The notes: a model not told the origin generated them from the letters alone. Numbered from the stretch's first letter, positions 1-12,600 are shown. The stretch: DNA of 64,000 nucleotides from Isoetes taiwanensis (GCA_021234155.1 JAJEKV010000031.1:17156094-17220093), one strand, 5' to 3'. Numbers and translations are program-made.

Positions 1-83
1 CCTACAATGCAAAAAGTAAATTTGGTTTGCAGGATATTTTTATTTCTGGAAGTCATTAATAAAGCTGATTTGTCTTATTCCAG

Positions 84-763
84 CGCACAATGTCTGGCAA
101 TTCAATCACGCATATCAACCTTGTTGGTTTGGCAGGTAAGCTTTCACACGTAACAGAAGGTGCAATAACATTACATGGTGTAGAAATTTGGAGAGAGACA
201 TGTTTAAAACAATCTGAAAATGCTGATTGAAGTTATGATTTTGGGACATGAGATAGGAACTTATTCATTACGTTTTGCATAATAGGCAGCGAGAAATTGC
301 AACTATACCTGCTGATAGACGAGACGAGTCAAGGCACATCAATAGATCTCTCACTTTACTAAATGAGGTAGACCTTTGGTTAAATATAAGGAAAAGGCGG
401 AACTACTCACCATATATGTGGGCCCTTCTAGGTTATTTTAAGTCTCTCAAAAAGGAACTGCAAGACTCTCTTGGTGGTAACAGCAAGACTTTTCTAGTGG
501 CAAGCATCTCGCCTGCTGAGCAGGTAACGACTCTGTATGTTTTGACAGTTGTTAAGGTCTAATATATGCTGGAACTTGTACAGGACTTCCATGAGAGCAT
601 AAGCACACTACGATATGCAAGTAAAGCCAACAGGATAGAAAGCATACTCATAGTTAATGACAAATCAAAGAGGAAGCTCATATGCAAAGTGAATGAAGAA
701 CTTCACACTCTGATTTGCCTTCTTACATTGCTGAAAGATAATATAACTGGTCGAAGGGAGTAG
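84..763 (+). pseudogene. Kinesin motor-domain fragment (kinesin-3-like)
   Basis: Four exon-like blocks read as the end of a kinesin motor. Block 84-135 ends NLVGLAG before a GT donor (families have VDLAGSE). Block 286-367 holds INRSLTLLNE. A block ending at 523 holds LQDSLGGNSKT and ends at a GT donor. A block from 584 holds ESISTLRYASKAN followed by a neck-like segment containing VND and KVNEELHTL. Kinesins are microtubule motors; the switch II and alpha-4 motifs seen here are diagnostic. The glycine replacing the switch II aspartate, the frame change after GSEK, and the missing HVPYRxSKLT stretch say it is broken. No tail is visible after the stop at 763. The kinesin-3 assignment rests on the neck only and is tentative. 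Confidence 0.7.
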
Positions 764-1049
764 AATTTAGGCTCCTCCACTGATTGTATGTTATCATCTG
801 TACAGTGTATATGTATCTGTATCTTGCTCCCAACATTTGTAATGAATAAAAAAGTCAATCAAATTCATCTTATAGGTAAGCATGCAACCTTTAAGTGTTT
901 TATATTTGGAATGTTTTTTTTGTTGAAGGATGTACTTTTATTCCATCCAAAAAATATAAGTTACATTGAATCGCTACGTCATGTAAAACACTTACATCTC
1001 AACATGACAGTGCTGGAGTAACCACGTAGCATATCTACTTCCTACTATT

Positions 1050-1535
1050 TCAAGGTTGCACAAAGAAAGTATTCCATAATTGGTGGCCTAGGTCTTGATC
1101 CTCCATTGCTGCTATTTGCTTCCCAAGCTTTGATCTTAATGTGTCCAAGATCTCAAATGGGTGAACAAATTGTTGAGAGAAAACCATTAATCTCCTCCTT
1201 TTCCATAAAACCCATAGTAACCACGCCTTATAGATATGAACTGCTTGCTTTTTCAATGCGTTCCACTCTACTGGGTAGAGTCCTAATATAATGTCTCTAA
1301 TTGATATGGTACACAAAAGAATTTTCCATAACTCGCTTCCTGCAGGCTGAATATCCGGACAATGCATAAAACAATGTTCAATTGTCTCCTCTGCAGTGTG
1401 ACACAAATGACAATCAGGTTGCACATCTGATTCAAACTTACTCACAAAATGATTCACCCTTGGGGCTCTATGAACTATCTGCCACAATAGAGTTTTCACT
1501 TGTGGAGGAAGAGCATTCTTCCAGTATTTTTCCAT
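1050..1535 (-). pseudogene. LINE ORF2 C-terminal zinc-binding domain (zf-RVT) fragment
   Basis: A 161-residue open stretch has the layout of the zinc-binding region that follows reverse transcriptase in plant L1-type LINEs: an LLWQIVHRAPRVNHF helix, then CHLC, ETIEHCFMHC, and later WLLWVLWKRRRLMVF. The same order (ETIEQCFFLC, then WILWSIWQRRRLCIF) occurs near 43.0-43.2 kb in the full-length LINE of this window, so the two belong to related elements. No RT lies upstream on this strand, so this is a 5'-truncated remnant. Confidence 0.8.
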
Positions 1536-1680
1536 ATCCGTTTAACTTCTTGTGTTTCTAGTTGAATATTCCACTTTGCGGATAATTGCTCCCCCGCATT
1601 ACTATCAAAGCAATCTGTAACATGTCGAACCAAAGCGACCTACTAAAAAGGTGTGTGTTACTGTAAAGCTGCCCACCATG

Positions 1681-1833
1681 GGTCTTGCATACAATGGAAT
1701 ATGAGCAACTACCGATCCCTATATCTTTTTAGGTCTTGCATACAATGGAATATGAGCAACTACCGATCCCTATATCTTTTTAGGTCTTGCATACAATGGA
1801 ATATGAGCAACTACCGATTCCCATATCTTTTTA
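1681..1833. repeat. 51-bp tandem repeat, three copies
   Basis: Three head-to-tail copies of a 51-bp unit start at 1681, 1732 and 1783. The first two are identical and the third differs by a few bases. Since 51 is a multiple of three the array stays open in one frame, which explains an apparent small repeat protein; there is no other sign of coding. Confidence 0.95.
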
Positions 1834-1860
1834 TCTTGTAAATGTAAAAACACACTCAAA

Positions 1861-2030
1861 TTGGGGAGGTTTCCAGTTTTGCTAACTTGGGGGAGGTTTC
1901 CAGAGAGACTAACCTGGGGATGTTTCCAATATTGCTAACTTGGGGAGGTTTCTAGTTTTGCTAACTTGGGGAGGTTTCCAGAGAGACTAACCTGGGGATG
2001 TTTCTAATATTGCTAACTCAGGGGAGGTTT
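1861..2030. repeat. Higher-order tandem repeat, ~27-bp subunits in ~80-bp units
   Basis: Two copies of an ~80-bp unit, each built from three diverged ~27-bp subunits that share GGGGAGGTTTCC and a CTAAC end. The subunits differ in the middle (TTTTGCTAACT, GAGAGACTAACC, AATATTGCTAACT) and recur in the same order, so the duplication happened after the subunits had diverged. Confidence 0.85.
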
Positions 2031-2435
2031 CCATAGAGTCCCCCAAATCTATTATTAGTTTATGATATTTTTTTATCTACGATAAACAGCCATTCATAAT
2101 GAACCTAAAATTAATGTCTACGGCTAAGATTAATCCTTTCCTCTTTTCATATGCAATTCTATTTCTGTTGCATGTTTTCTTTTTCAGGGCATTCTTGAAG
2201 CTAGAGAAGGAGCGCAAGATCAGGCCGATTTTGAAGACCAGCTCTTCGGATTTTGAAGGACCAGCTTCTACTGCCGATTTCCATGCCGATTCACAAGCTG
2301 ATTCAAATATATTTTGCTCCGAATTTACAAGCCGCAGTTGTTGAGATCAGAAACATTTTGAAATATTTTGCGATACCAGCTTCCCATTTACAAGTTTGAG
2401 ATACTGCATCAAAATCAATCACCGTTCAGATCACT

Positions 2436-2531
2436 CCGGCATTAGTCTCAGTTCTAGCCTTCCTTATAGCGGCCTTCCTTATACCGGATCATTAGTCTTC
2501 AGTTCTAGCCTTCCTTATACCGGATCATTAG
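2436..2531. repeat. Short direct repeats in RING-gene leader
   Basis: The motif CCGGATCATTAG with TTCAGTTCTAGCCTTCC recurs about three times with small indels, starting near 2436, 2484 and 2520. It lies just upstream of the RING-H2 remnant. No function can be read. Confidence 0.6.
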
Positions 2532-2629
2532 CAAGTTCTTGGCATCATGCTGGCCTTTTTCGAGGATGCGGCGCTCCCAAACCTACAAGACCCCTTCTTG
2601 AATCCTTGATTTGGCGATGGATACACTCT

Positions 2630-2795
2630 AGTATTTCGAGGACTGTCACAGAGTCTGATTGACCAAATTCTGGTGGATACATTTAAAAAAGGTGAGAGCA
2701 AAATTAAATCTCCTGAATGCTCTGTATGTCTTGGAGAGTTTGAAGAAGAGGAGCAGATTAGGTTCTTAGCAAATGCAGCCATGCATTTCATGTGG
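2630..2795 (+). pseudogene. ATL-type RING-H2 E3 ligase fragment, truncated in the RING
   Basis: The frame through 2637-2795 reads RGLSQSLIDQILVDTFKKG, then ECSVCLGEFEEEEQIRFL. This is the GLD-type motif followed by the first CxxC of an ATL RING-H2 domain. ATL proteins are membrane-anchored ubiquitin ligases, usually intronless. Here the next metal ligands (C, then HxxH) are replaced by NAAMHF and the frame runs into unrelated sequence, so the ring cannot form. No N-terminal membrane segment was recognised upstream. It is a remnant cut off shortly before the gypsy sequence begins. Confidence 0.7.
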
Positions 2796-2869
2796 AGTTA
2801 TTGGTTTTGTTGCAAGTTTGAGTTCAGAATCCCCATTTTAATGAATGAAAGGTGACATGATGAAGTTCC

Positions 2870-5800
2870 CATCATCCTTGGTCTGCGACATGCATTCCCC
2901 CGAGATACATCAGCTTCCACAATGAAAGGCTTGGTTGGATCAACATGCAGCAAAATGGGGGCAGATGTAAAGGCTTTCTTTAAACTACCAAAGACCTCTG
3001 CTTCTAAAGTACATGCAAACGATTGATTCTTCTATGTAAAGGTGTGAGAGACAACACAATCTTTGAATAATTCTTGATGAATTTATGATAGGAATTTGTA
3101 AATCTCAAGGAAGGAAGGAAGGAAGGAAGGAAGGAGGTATATTTTAACGTCCAGGGAGGCCAACTGGCCTATGAGACGGTTTTACAATATAGCGGAAAGT
3201 TTCCAAACACAAAAGAAAACCATAGAAACCCTGTACAATGTGTCTCTACCACCAGGATGAAAAAACCCCCCATGTGGAAGGAAAAACCCTTGTAGTAGGC
3301 GTCGAGAGGCCCTATTTGGGCGCTCAAATTCCCTGTGCTGTGAGGGACTCCCTGACGGTGGAGACTTGCAGAATGTAGGACGCAAGACGTGCCACCATTG
3401 GCGAAGCCAGCAGTTGATGAATTGCTATCTCAGAGCATCTGAGATCGGCATGATCTGCTCGGATGTGTGCATATGCTGGGCATTCCTGTAGAGCATGGTG
3501 TTCATCTTCTACTATCTGCATGTGACAGCACTGGCATAATCTCTCATGTCGGGGGATTCCCTGCCCTCCATCCGTACCCCAGCGGCCTGTCTCAATTCTG
3601 AGATGGTGGGACCCTGTCCTTATTGCAGCTATAGCTCTTCGTTTCTTGGTGGAGATGTGTGCCTTCAAATACTAGTGGGGGCCGTGTTCAAGCGACGGAT
3701 TGACCTGTGTGTGATAGTGCTCTGTTTTGGGCTTTGCAAGAGTGGGTGCATCCCACAGAGAGGCAGGAAAGCGCGCATTCAAATGCAGCTCCTGCTCCGC
3801 GATCTCCGACGTATCCATAATGTGTTGATAGTTTATGGGCCATCTTGCGAACCATCCCCTACAATGCTCTTGCCATACTCTCTTCAGACGTTGCGGCCCT
3901 TGTGCCAATAACAGAGCCCGGGGAGGAAGACGTTGTGCATCCATTTCGTCAACCTTCAAGAAACATTGCACATCCTAAACGTGGTGTCTCTCAGCCTAGG
4001 ATAGTTCAAACTTTTGCTAGATCCATAGAAATACCATTAGTTGAAACTATATACCCAAAAAACTTCACTTGATTGCAGTCGAAACTCCATTTCTCCAATT
4101 TAGTATAAGGGCTATATTTTTGCAATCGCTGCGGAACTTGACGAACATGGGCATCATACTCTTCTTAAGTTCCCAAATAAATCAGGATGTCATCCAGATA
4201 AACTATCATGAAGATATCTAAGAAGTCATAAAAAATATCATTTGCCATATGCTGAAATACCATTGGCGCATTTGTGAGACCAAAGGGCATGACTGTGTAC
4301 TCAAAATGTCATCCCCTGGACGAATTCGAACAAGATTATATGTACCCCAAAAGATCTAATTTTGTAATGTATTTAGCTCCAATAAGATGCTCCAAAAGAC
4401 GAGAGATTAGTGGCAAAACATATCTGTTTTGGACGGTGACACGATAATCCACAACCAGACGAAGTAAATCATCCCTCTTTTTAACAAAGAAAATGAGTGC
4501 ATCACAGCAGGGGATCTAGAATGTCGAATAAATCCACTTGCCAATTTCTTATCGATATATCCTCAGAGAACCTCGAGCTCTAATGGTAACAAAATATACA
4601 TTAATCCCCACGGTGGTTCTTTCCCCCACTGCAGATCAATAGGGCAATCACAAGGTCAGTGCTCTGGAAGTGTACTGGCCTTCACCTTGTCAAAAACATC
4701 TGTGAACTCCTGGTACTTTGTCGAAAGTTGGACCTCAAATTTATGTGGGCACGAAGATGGAGTTGTTAACACTGCAAGCAAAAACATCTCCTCTTTTTGT
4801 CCCTCCTTGCATAACTCTGTATAGAAATGATGGAAATCTGATGGGATCCATAATCTAGCCTTATAGGAATGAAGGACTTGGGTGCACTATCCTTTTGAGA
4901 TTCCTTAATTGCTCGTCTTTTCCAATCAATATCAGGATGATGCAATTCAAACCAAAGCAAACCAGGAACAACTAGATACTCAGGACTTCTAATCATATTG
5001 AAGGAGATCACACATGCCAAATCCTCGAGAACTACAGAACTGGCTCAGACTCCCAAACTACATTTTCTGATGCCATATGATGCCTGTCGATGATTGCTAC
5101 AAAAGCTGGATAAAAATCCTTCTTAATGTGATGTGTCAAAGCAAATTCTCAATCCATGAAACAAGAGTTGGCTTTCGAGTCCAAGAGAACAAAGGCAAGA
5201 ACTTGACAGCTAGTTGTGCTAAGCTCAACCTGTAGTACAAATGCCCTGCTAACTCAATTCCATGCAATCGAACCATTATTGGAAAAAGACCTTACATATT
5301 CTAGATGGTCCACGCAAATGGCTCCAACTTTGGCTGGACTTACTCGTTTAACTCCTCTTCGATTTGACTCAAAACATCAAATCTATTGAACCGAGCTTTA
5401 CTGGGTCTGCTAGAGCTGTTAAATCGAACTGGAGTTCCCTGGGCTTCCGCAATATAGATATAGTCAATTTGCTCGATGCCTTTGCTTCTTTTCTTCTGTC
5501 AAAGGTCCTCGATGTCGTGCTGCCTCAATCTCCATTTGAGTGAGGCCATCTACATGAGCAGTGTTGGATACTGGTGCAGAATGAAGGCGAGGATGCCATC
5601 ACTGAGGTATACGTTTGCTCCGATCTAGATATGAAGTCTGAGAGTGTTCAGAACGCCGCTCAAATAACCGATTGTCACACTAGACTGCTCGATTAATTGC
5701 CTCTGTAAAGGACTTTGGATCTTTATGGAAAGTCAATAGAAGATCCTTGACATCGTTACGAAGCCCATGCCTAAACTGATTAGAGCCTCTTCGTCCCAAG

Positions 5801-6300
5801 GGATGTCACCAGCAAGAAGACGAAAATCGGTAGTATAAAAAGAAGCAGGATGATCACTTGCCATAACCTTCGAATTTGTTCCATGGCTGTCCTAACACTA
5901 TTCGTATCACCAAAATCCAGTATCTGTCAATAAGATACCAACTAATCCAACACGAGATGCATCGATTGGATATCGTATAGGATGCATTTTAATCAACAGG
6001 CATACCTGGTTTAGAAAGCCTTGAAACTAGGATCGAATACCATCAAACTTCCCTGGAAGACTAGTCTTGGCTTCCTTCAACGCATGTTGAGCTCCCGAGG
6101 ACAACTGCCTTGAAGATAATAGAGCTATCTCCAATTGATGGATATGTCGGGACAATTCCTTATGCTATTGCACCTTCTCGGCTCTCACTCCACGAGCAAT
6201 CTCTAATTCTCCTGCTCCAGTGCTACAAACTTGGTATATAAAACTCGGCAAGATTCCCTGAAAACGATGCTGGTTCAAACTATAAAGGCCGAAGCAAAAC
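2870..6300 (-). mobile_element. Decayed Ty3/gypsy retrotransposon, minus strand
   Basis: Read on the minus strand, parts of gag and pol appear in order. Near 6.2-5.6 kb is a gag region (KLNKHKELSRH, LPGKFDG, HPIRYPIDASRVGLVG, and a segment with SFYTTDFRLLAGDIPWDEE). Near 4.95 kb is the end of the protease region (WFELHHPDIDWKRRAI). Near 4.3-4.15 kb is RT with PFGLTNAP and YLDDILIY. Near 3.1-2.9 kb are the end of RT and the start of RNase H (FIKNYSKIV, LKKAFTSAPILLH, PFIVEAD). Many stops and frame changes break it. No matching LTR pair was found. A LINE piece is inserted at 3105-3955. Confidence 0.8.
3105..3955 (-). mobile_element. 5'-truncated LINE inserted in the gypsy RT gene
   Basis: The minus strand encodes the C-terminal part of a LINE ORF2: a segment with MDAQRL and GPQRLKRVWQEH, then TGSHHLRIETGRW and a CCHC-type finger (CQCC, then H and C in DEHHALQEC). 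The element ends in a (GGAA)n microsatellite at about 3109-3135 (TTCC on its own strand) instead of poly(A). Direct repeats TCAAG at 3105-3109 and 3956-3960 flank it. The gypsy frame reads DVQCFL before the left break and FTN, FIKNYSKIV after the right one, so the LINE landed inside gypsy RT. The same protein region occurs at 52.6-53.15 kb. Confidence 0.85.
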
Positions 6301-6455
6301 ACAAAATTGAGTCGGAAGAAGAAATGGAATCTTTATTTATCTATATGAAGTACAAGAGTACACGAATAGGTTCACATACTTTAACCGAAGAGTAGCATTG
6401 AATTGGAATGGTTTTTGCAATACTGAAACTTTCTAATACATAGTACCCCTCGCCT

Positions 6456-6551
6456 TGTGCATGCTCACCACCTAGTATCAATGCATGCTCGCCTCTTAGC
6501 TAGTGTGCATGCTCGCCACCTAGCATCAAGGCATGTTCGCCACTTTAGCTA
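6456..6551. repeat. 48-bp tandem repeat, two copies
   Basis: Two ~48-bp units begin with TGTGCATGCTC at 6456 and 6504, each ending in TTAGCTAG, and each carries two GCATG(C/T)TCGCC-like blocks. They lie just beyond the 5' side of the gypsy remnant and may be part of its degenerated LTR; that is inference. Confidence 0.7.
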
Positions 6552-6599
6552 GTATGCATGTCTTTTCATTTACCATGACAATTACGTTATGTATACAAT

Positions 6600-9480
6600 G
6601 GTAGCATGGTTGTTAAAGCTTAGAACTTGCATCAAGGTGATCATAGGTTCAAGTATTTGAAGTGATATATAGTATTTTGGACTATTATAATATTATACGC
6701 AGATATGTGTGTATACTCATGACAGATGATGAAGTCTCTAATGAATCTTTACAGGCAGCTTTCTTAAATCTAAGTTATGGCCGGGAAGAACCCAACCACA
6801 GCTTTTTCAACTAAGTTTTGAATGTCCCTCAGGTGCTTCCCATAATCAATTTCCACTATCTTTACATCTTCTGGTTCCGTGAAAATCCTAGTTATCTTAT
6901 CCAGATCAGGGAAAAAGTTCCTGGAGCTCAAAGTGTTTAGACCTTCTTCTACTCAATGATTCGTGAAAATCCCGCCACCTTATCCGGATCACCGAAAAAT
7001 TTCCCGAGCTCAAAGTATTTAGAGTTGCTTCTATTCTACCCACCCCTTTCTTCCTCTAAGATGCCCTGCTTAATCCATCACAAACCTTTTTGTAATGGCT
7101 GCATTGTGTTTTCCTACTTCCAAGCTACTGACACAGGACCACGATTTGGTTTACCTTGCAGGATTTATGGTTCTGATGCTCTATTAGACCTTCCGATCCT
7201 ACAGACGTGTCAGTGTCTACATCAAATAGTACCCGGGTTGGATCTTGATTAAACTCTATTGTTCTTTCCCCTTCTAGATTTAATTACACCATTTTTGAAA
7301 TCTATTTTACTGTTTACCATGCCACGAAGGTTTCCTTTAGCTTCAAAATCTGCATCAACGACATCAGACAGGCAGCTCCATTAACACAATTGTAGGTGCA
7401 GGCGCCACCTCCTTATCATAAGTTAATTGCCAAAGTCGTTAAATTGTGTCACTTGATGTAACCTCTCCATGTATATGGTTCCAATATACCATCCTTGACT
7501 ATGGCAATGACTTGCTGCTTTGAAAGACCTATTAGAGGACAAGCTTAGAAGGTTGTTGCGCAACTCAATAATGGCGGGATGTGTAATGCTTCATCTTTCC
7601 TACATGTCATCATCAATTTCACCAATCCTCAGAATTCGATGCAAGAATGGCGAACTGTTGATAAGGATGTATCAAAGAGTATTTGACACCACAACCATGT
7701 TTAGCACAATCTAAAATTTGATCATGGCTACTGGAACAATGAATTTTAGAAACTTTGTAAGACGTATATGGTAACTTCCTGAGTTTCATCCAAGTGAACT
7801 AGAACAATGTACTTATAGATAGATAAATAGTATTTTAATGCGTATATGCTATTGGAGTCAGATAGAAATAATAAATTCTAATGATTATACAATCTGAGAT
7901 AAGATCACTTTGTGTGAGAACTACATTTCCTCATTGACACTTCATCTCCTTTTATCGACTTCATATTTAAAATCATAAATAATCTCACACCATTCGCCTC
8001 TAAAATAAGGTTACAAAAATCTTTATTTCAGCCAAGGATTTTCTTAAAATACTTTATTCTTTGAATGTAGAAAAAATCCCATTAACTAATAAAAACATAG
8101 CAACATTCGAGTAAAGATGGATTTTGATTTCTCAAAAAACAATGGATTTTCGTCCACCCCTTATTGTATATCAATTACTTGGTAGTCAGAACCAAAATTT
8201 CCTCCTGAAAATGTTTTCCTTTGGCATCTATAAGAATGGCAACATCGAACATTGTTAATTGATTAAAATACTTCTATCAAAATTATTCATTCCCAAATTC
8301 AATATAGAAAATGCAGTTTACTTTTCATCGCTGCATGCACAAAAAACACACTTTTTAATATTACATACTTAATCAACTTAGGAATGGTATCATTTGTTAG
8401 TTGAAATCAACAATTTGGTGTGCATGCCTCATAGCAAGACTGGCTTCATTCTAGTTACATGTTCTTTTCTCCTTTATTTCCCAGCGATCTTCTAGCCCTA
8501 AAATACATTGTACATATCCACGAATTAAGAAGTCCAACTTAATGTGCTCAATGAGAGAGGCAATAGAAGAATCCAACTAACAATATCACCGCCAAACGAT
8601 TACACCACCACATTGAAAAAATTGATTCTCAAGAAACTCCTTTGAAAAGAAAGGTGATTGTTTAGAAGGGAAGAGATTGCTCAAAATGATAAGTGCTTCA
8701 AAACCCCAGCAGACTCATGAAAGAGCAACAATAAGAGAAGCGAGTACACACTCCACCTCCAATGGTTTTTTAAACTCAAAAGTCTTTGAATGTCCTTTCT
8801 CATTGATAAGATGCCATGATGGATCAACTTGAGCCGAAGTGTTGGAGAATATTGATTTGCACTTGGAGTATTGGTAGTAGGAGGTTTTATAATAATTCAG
8901 GAAGGTAAAACCTTACCTTAATGACCCAAGAACTCAAATCATTCTTATAAGGGTAAATCATAATCTTGCCCCTTTTACCTTAGCCCTTTCAAAGGAACCA
9001 CTCCCCGAGTCTCGTAGTCCCAGAATTGGGCCTTATCGGACTCTCTTGTGTAAAGTGAGAGTCTTAGTTTTTTAATTATCATTATGGGGGAGTCTACTGA
9101 TAATTAGTTATCGGTACTGGATAACTAATTATCAGTGCTATTCCACCCATATAAGTCCGATAAGGTGGTTATCGGTCTTAGCCCTCGTAGATAGCCAAAA
9201 ATGTGGACCGAGGTTGTGCGTCGAGGCCGATAGTACGTGCGAAATATCCGCCCTCACGCGTACAACCCTTCACACATTTTGGTTATCGGCCGCGCCCGCT
9301 GCCGATAACCTTACCTAAGCGACAGTTGAACCTATTCGGCTAAGAGGGTATATTTTGCAGGCAGTTTAACTAGCTGTCATTCTTTTCTTCATCGACACTT
9401 ATGTATACTTCAAGTAGCATGACTGTTGCATACGTAAACCTCCTTTATTCTATGTTGGTTAAAACTACTAACATGTAGTC
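6600..9480. other. Intergenic region upstream of SEC6
   Basis: AT-rich sequence with frequent stops in all frames. No gene was recognised. Around 6606-6660 a faint tRNA-like pattern ends in ATAGGTTCAAGT, too degraded to call. The last ~500 bases before SEC6 contain GATAA-rich motifs and a foldback, listed separately. The SEC6 promoter should lie here, but I could not place a TATA box with confidence. Confidence 0.5.
9190..9290. repeat. Imperfect foldback upstream of SEC6
   Basis: The arm at 9190-9224 (GATAGCCAAAAATGTG then TTGTGCG) pairs imperfectly with the reverse complement of 9254-9290 (GATAACCAAAATGTG, GGTTGTACGCG), with a loop of about 29 bases. Several copies of the ATTATCAGT/TTATCGG motif surround it, so it may be the core of a larger decayed MITE within about 300 bp of the SEC6 leader. 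Confidence 0.5.
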
Positions 9481-9603
9481 GACAATAACATTCTAGCTGA
9501 AGTTGTGCTTTTGGATCCGACGTCAACAGACATGAGAGCGCAGACACAAGGAGAGGCCAGATCGGGGTAAACTTAGAGATTGATATCTCCCAGCATCTGC
9601 AAA

Positions 9604-12600
9604 ATGGTCGAGGATCTGGGAGCGGAAGCTAAGGAGGCTGCTCTTAGGAAAATAGCCAAACTTCTGCCACTTCCTGAGTCTTTGCTTTTCATTTATGCGA
9701 TTCGTGCAGATTACGCTCTTCGTCAACAGGTATGCCCAGTCTGCAAACTCTTGGAAAGCAAATCAACCTCCTCAATATTATTAGAGAAACTTGCGATAGT
9801 CAAACTGGGTAATTGAGTAGATTGCAATTTAAAACGTGAAAATGTCTATGCAATTTCTCAGAGCTATTTGGTCAAAATTATTATTGCCAATGTGGTTCTC
9901 ATTAACAGCTGCTCCAGTGTACCATGGTTTATATTAGATGCAAGAACTTTGATATATTTTGTGGAACAAATGCTTGGAATGCTAGCAAACTATTTGACCA
10001 TAAATGGAAAACTTTGAACGGGTTACTTTAGCATCAAAGATAAGTTATACCTGATATTGTGGTCATTACTTACAATCCAATGATGCGCAACTGAGTGCCA
10101 GTGTTACTACTGCCCAGGTGTTTTTCTTTTTACATGCCCAATCTTGTTGAAGATCATGCCATCTATACCTTGTTGCCTCTGAAAAAGAAATGTTACTATG
10201 CATAAAGTATTCTTTAAAGTTCCATATGCTTTATTTCTCCATCCTTTGAAAGAGAGAAAATATAACAAAACATGAAAGCTTCTTTATTTGTTAGTAACAA
10301 TATTGCCTTTTCTTGCCTTGCCAAATATTTAAAGCTGCTCTGTGTTGAATTTCAAAGAAGTACCTCAGAGGCTTACATTTTCCTTACTAAAGCTCTAAAA
10401 GAGGGTGTCACTTGAATACAATGTTTACATATGTCTCTAGTATGGCTACCCAACTTCCGGCCTGTGAATTGGTACAAATACATGTTTGGGCCTTGTGGTG
10501 GACCATGTCAGTTAGGAACACAGACATGATTTTCAGACCATCTAAAACATTTCTTATAAGGAGCTTAGTCAGATAGAAACAAAGACATACTTTTCAAACC
10601 ATCTAAAACTTTTCTTGCAAGGAGCTTAATACATGGCAACTTCTCACAATATTTCCCAAGACTCATCTTTATGGATTGTCTTGATTGAAGCATGAGATGC
10701 TTGATTTTCTGCTGCAACAATTAGTTTCTCCCAAAAATTACTCAGAAGGTTTCAAATGCTTGCAAGATAGATTCTTTCTTGGAAAGTACAATATGCTTTT
10801 ATGGTTGATGAGTGCTGTAAGACTCAATGGCCATATTGACATATTATATAGAAGCAGTGAGTGCCTTGATTGGTGCAATAGATTTCCTGCCAAAAAGCTT
10901 TGCCACACATGAATCTTTATTTGAAAATACCCGTAACCATGTGTATTGAAGAACTCCCGTTAGTCTTTCATTAGTCTTTGCTGCAGATGAATGCTTGTTT
11001 GAGAATACCATCAACCATGCGTATTGAACTCCCATTATAAAAACTTGATACTCTTAAAGCAGCATGGTTGAATTCAATTCAATCAAGGGGTTAAAAATGT
11101 TTTATGTTAGTTTCAGTGTAGCTCAGGCAGTTCTCTATTTTTTTGATCGAGATTGTTGGAGCTTACTTAAAGGATCTACATTGCAGGTTGAACAGGCAAA
11201 ATCTGGAATTGATGCGCTTGCATCATCTCAATCAACCATTTCACATCTTCAGGAAAATTTTTCCGTTATAGATAAGTGCGCTCATCGTCAAAACGCTCCA
11301 CCATCTTTTGTGACCCTTTATTGCATTGTTTTCTAATATCTGGCTTATGGGATCAGATTATGCGAAGAGTGTCAAACTTTGATAGAGCAACATGATCAAA
11401 TCAAACTGCTTAGTAATGTGCGCAACAATTTAAATACAACACTGAAGGTTGTTCTTTGTATACTTTTAAGCTTAATTAGTATAAATGACATTGACATATT
11501 CCGTTGTTGCTTCAACATAGAGGACCTCATAGGATCTCAAATATCCTAACCTTTTACATGTATAAACATTCTCATGGAACCATCTCCTTGCAAATGAGGT
11601 TAAGGAGACCTTACCGCTTTTCCTCTGGTGGCGCCTTCTAGAGTCAGAGGATGAGTACTATCGCTGAAAGTCTGATTGGAATTTATGGGCTTATGGCTCT
11701 CCACTGTTAAGTTACTCGATTTGAAAGCCAGGGTCGAGGTAGGGAAGAAGCCTTCTCTTTGGAAAACTGAGGATGAACTGGCTGGGTATTGAAGCTAGGA
11801 CACTTTCTTGCAGTGCTCTGCTGGTGGGCCTTCAATGCTGGATAGGTTCTTTGCGTTTTAGCATGGCGTGCCCATTACCATCTATTCCTACATTTTTGTG
11901 TTGATGCCAATCTCCGTTGATGCTGATTGCAAGTGGGAAATTGCAGTTTCACATAATCTGGCGAGATTGGCTTACATCGATGCCCTTATTTTATGTCTGG
12001 GGCTCCCACTCTGTCTATAAAGATCCCTGCCAATCAATAGGATGTACGGGAACTAGATTCAGGATACTCTTCTAGTTCTAATGCTTTGAATTGTGCAGTC
12101 TACTGTGCACGGGAAATATAGAAAGGAGTACCATGTGTCTGTTTCCCTATTGCTTTCTGAATAATGCAGGCCCTTGCATTGTAGCATACGTCGTCTGAAT
12201 CAGTATATGGTTGCATGCAGGATGCTGAAGGAATGATGTCCATCTCTGTAGAAGCTGCAGAAGCCCGGTCATCTCTTAGTGATGAGCGGGAGCTTGTAAG
12301 GACATTCGAGGTTAGCATATTTTCAACAGAGTTCTTATTTGCTTCTATGTAAAATTGTCTGCTGCAAGATTGTCTAGCTCGGACAGTTTTGACTTTTTGG
12401 GAGAGTTTATTGGCTTCTATTTCTGAAAAAAACAGAAGACTACTGTTTTGTGTTTGGTTTGCAGTATGGTTATTAGCCTTTTCAAACAATTCCTGAGTAA
12501 CGTAATTTGTAAATGCAGAGATTAACCGTCCTGGAAAGTAAAAGGCGTTTGGCACTTGCTACAGCATCCTCGCGGAAAGACGAAGCGAGGAAATTAAAGT

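Noticed and set aside
1653-1841. Small protein with three 17-residue repeats
   Set aside because: The repeat follows the 51-bp DNA unit exactly, and there is no sign of coding outside the array.
3546-3911. Plus-strand open frame of 121 codons
   Set aside because: It lies antisense to the LINE ORF2 fragment, which has recognisable motifs.
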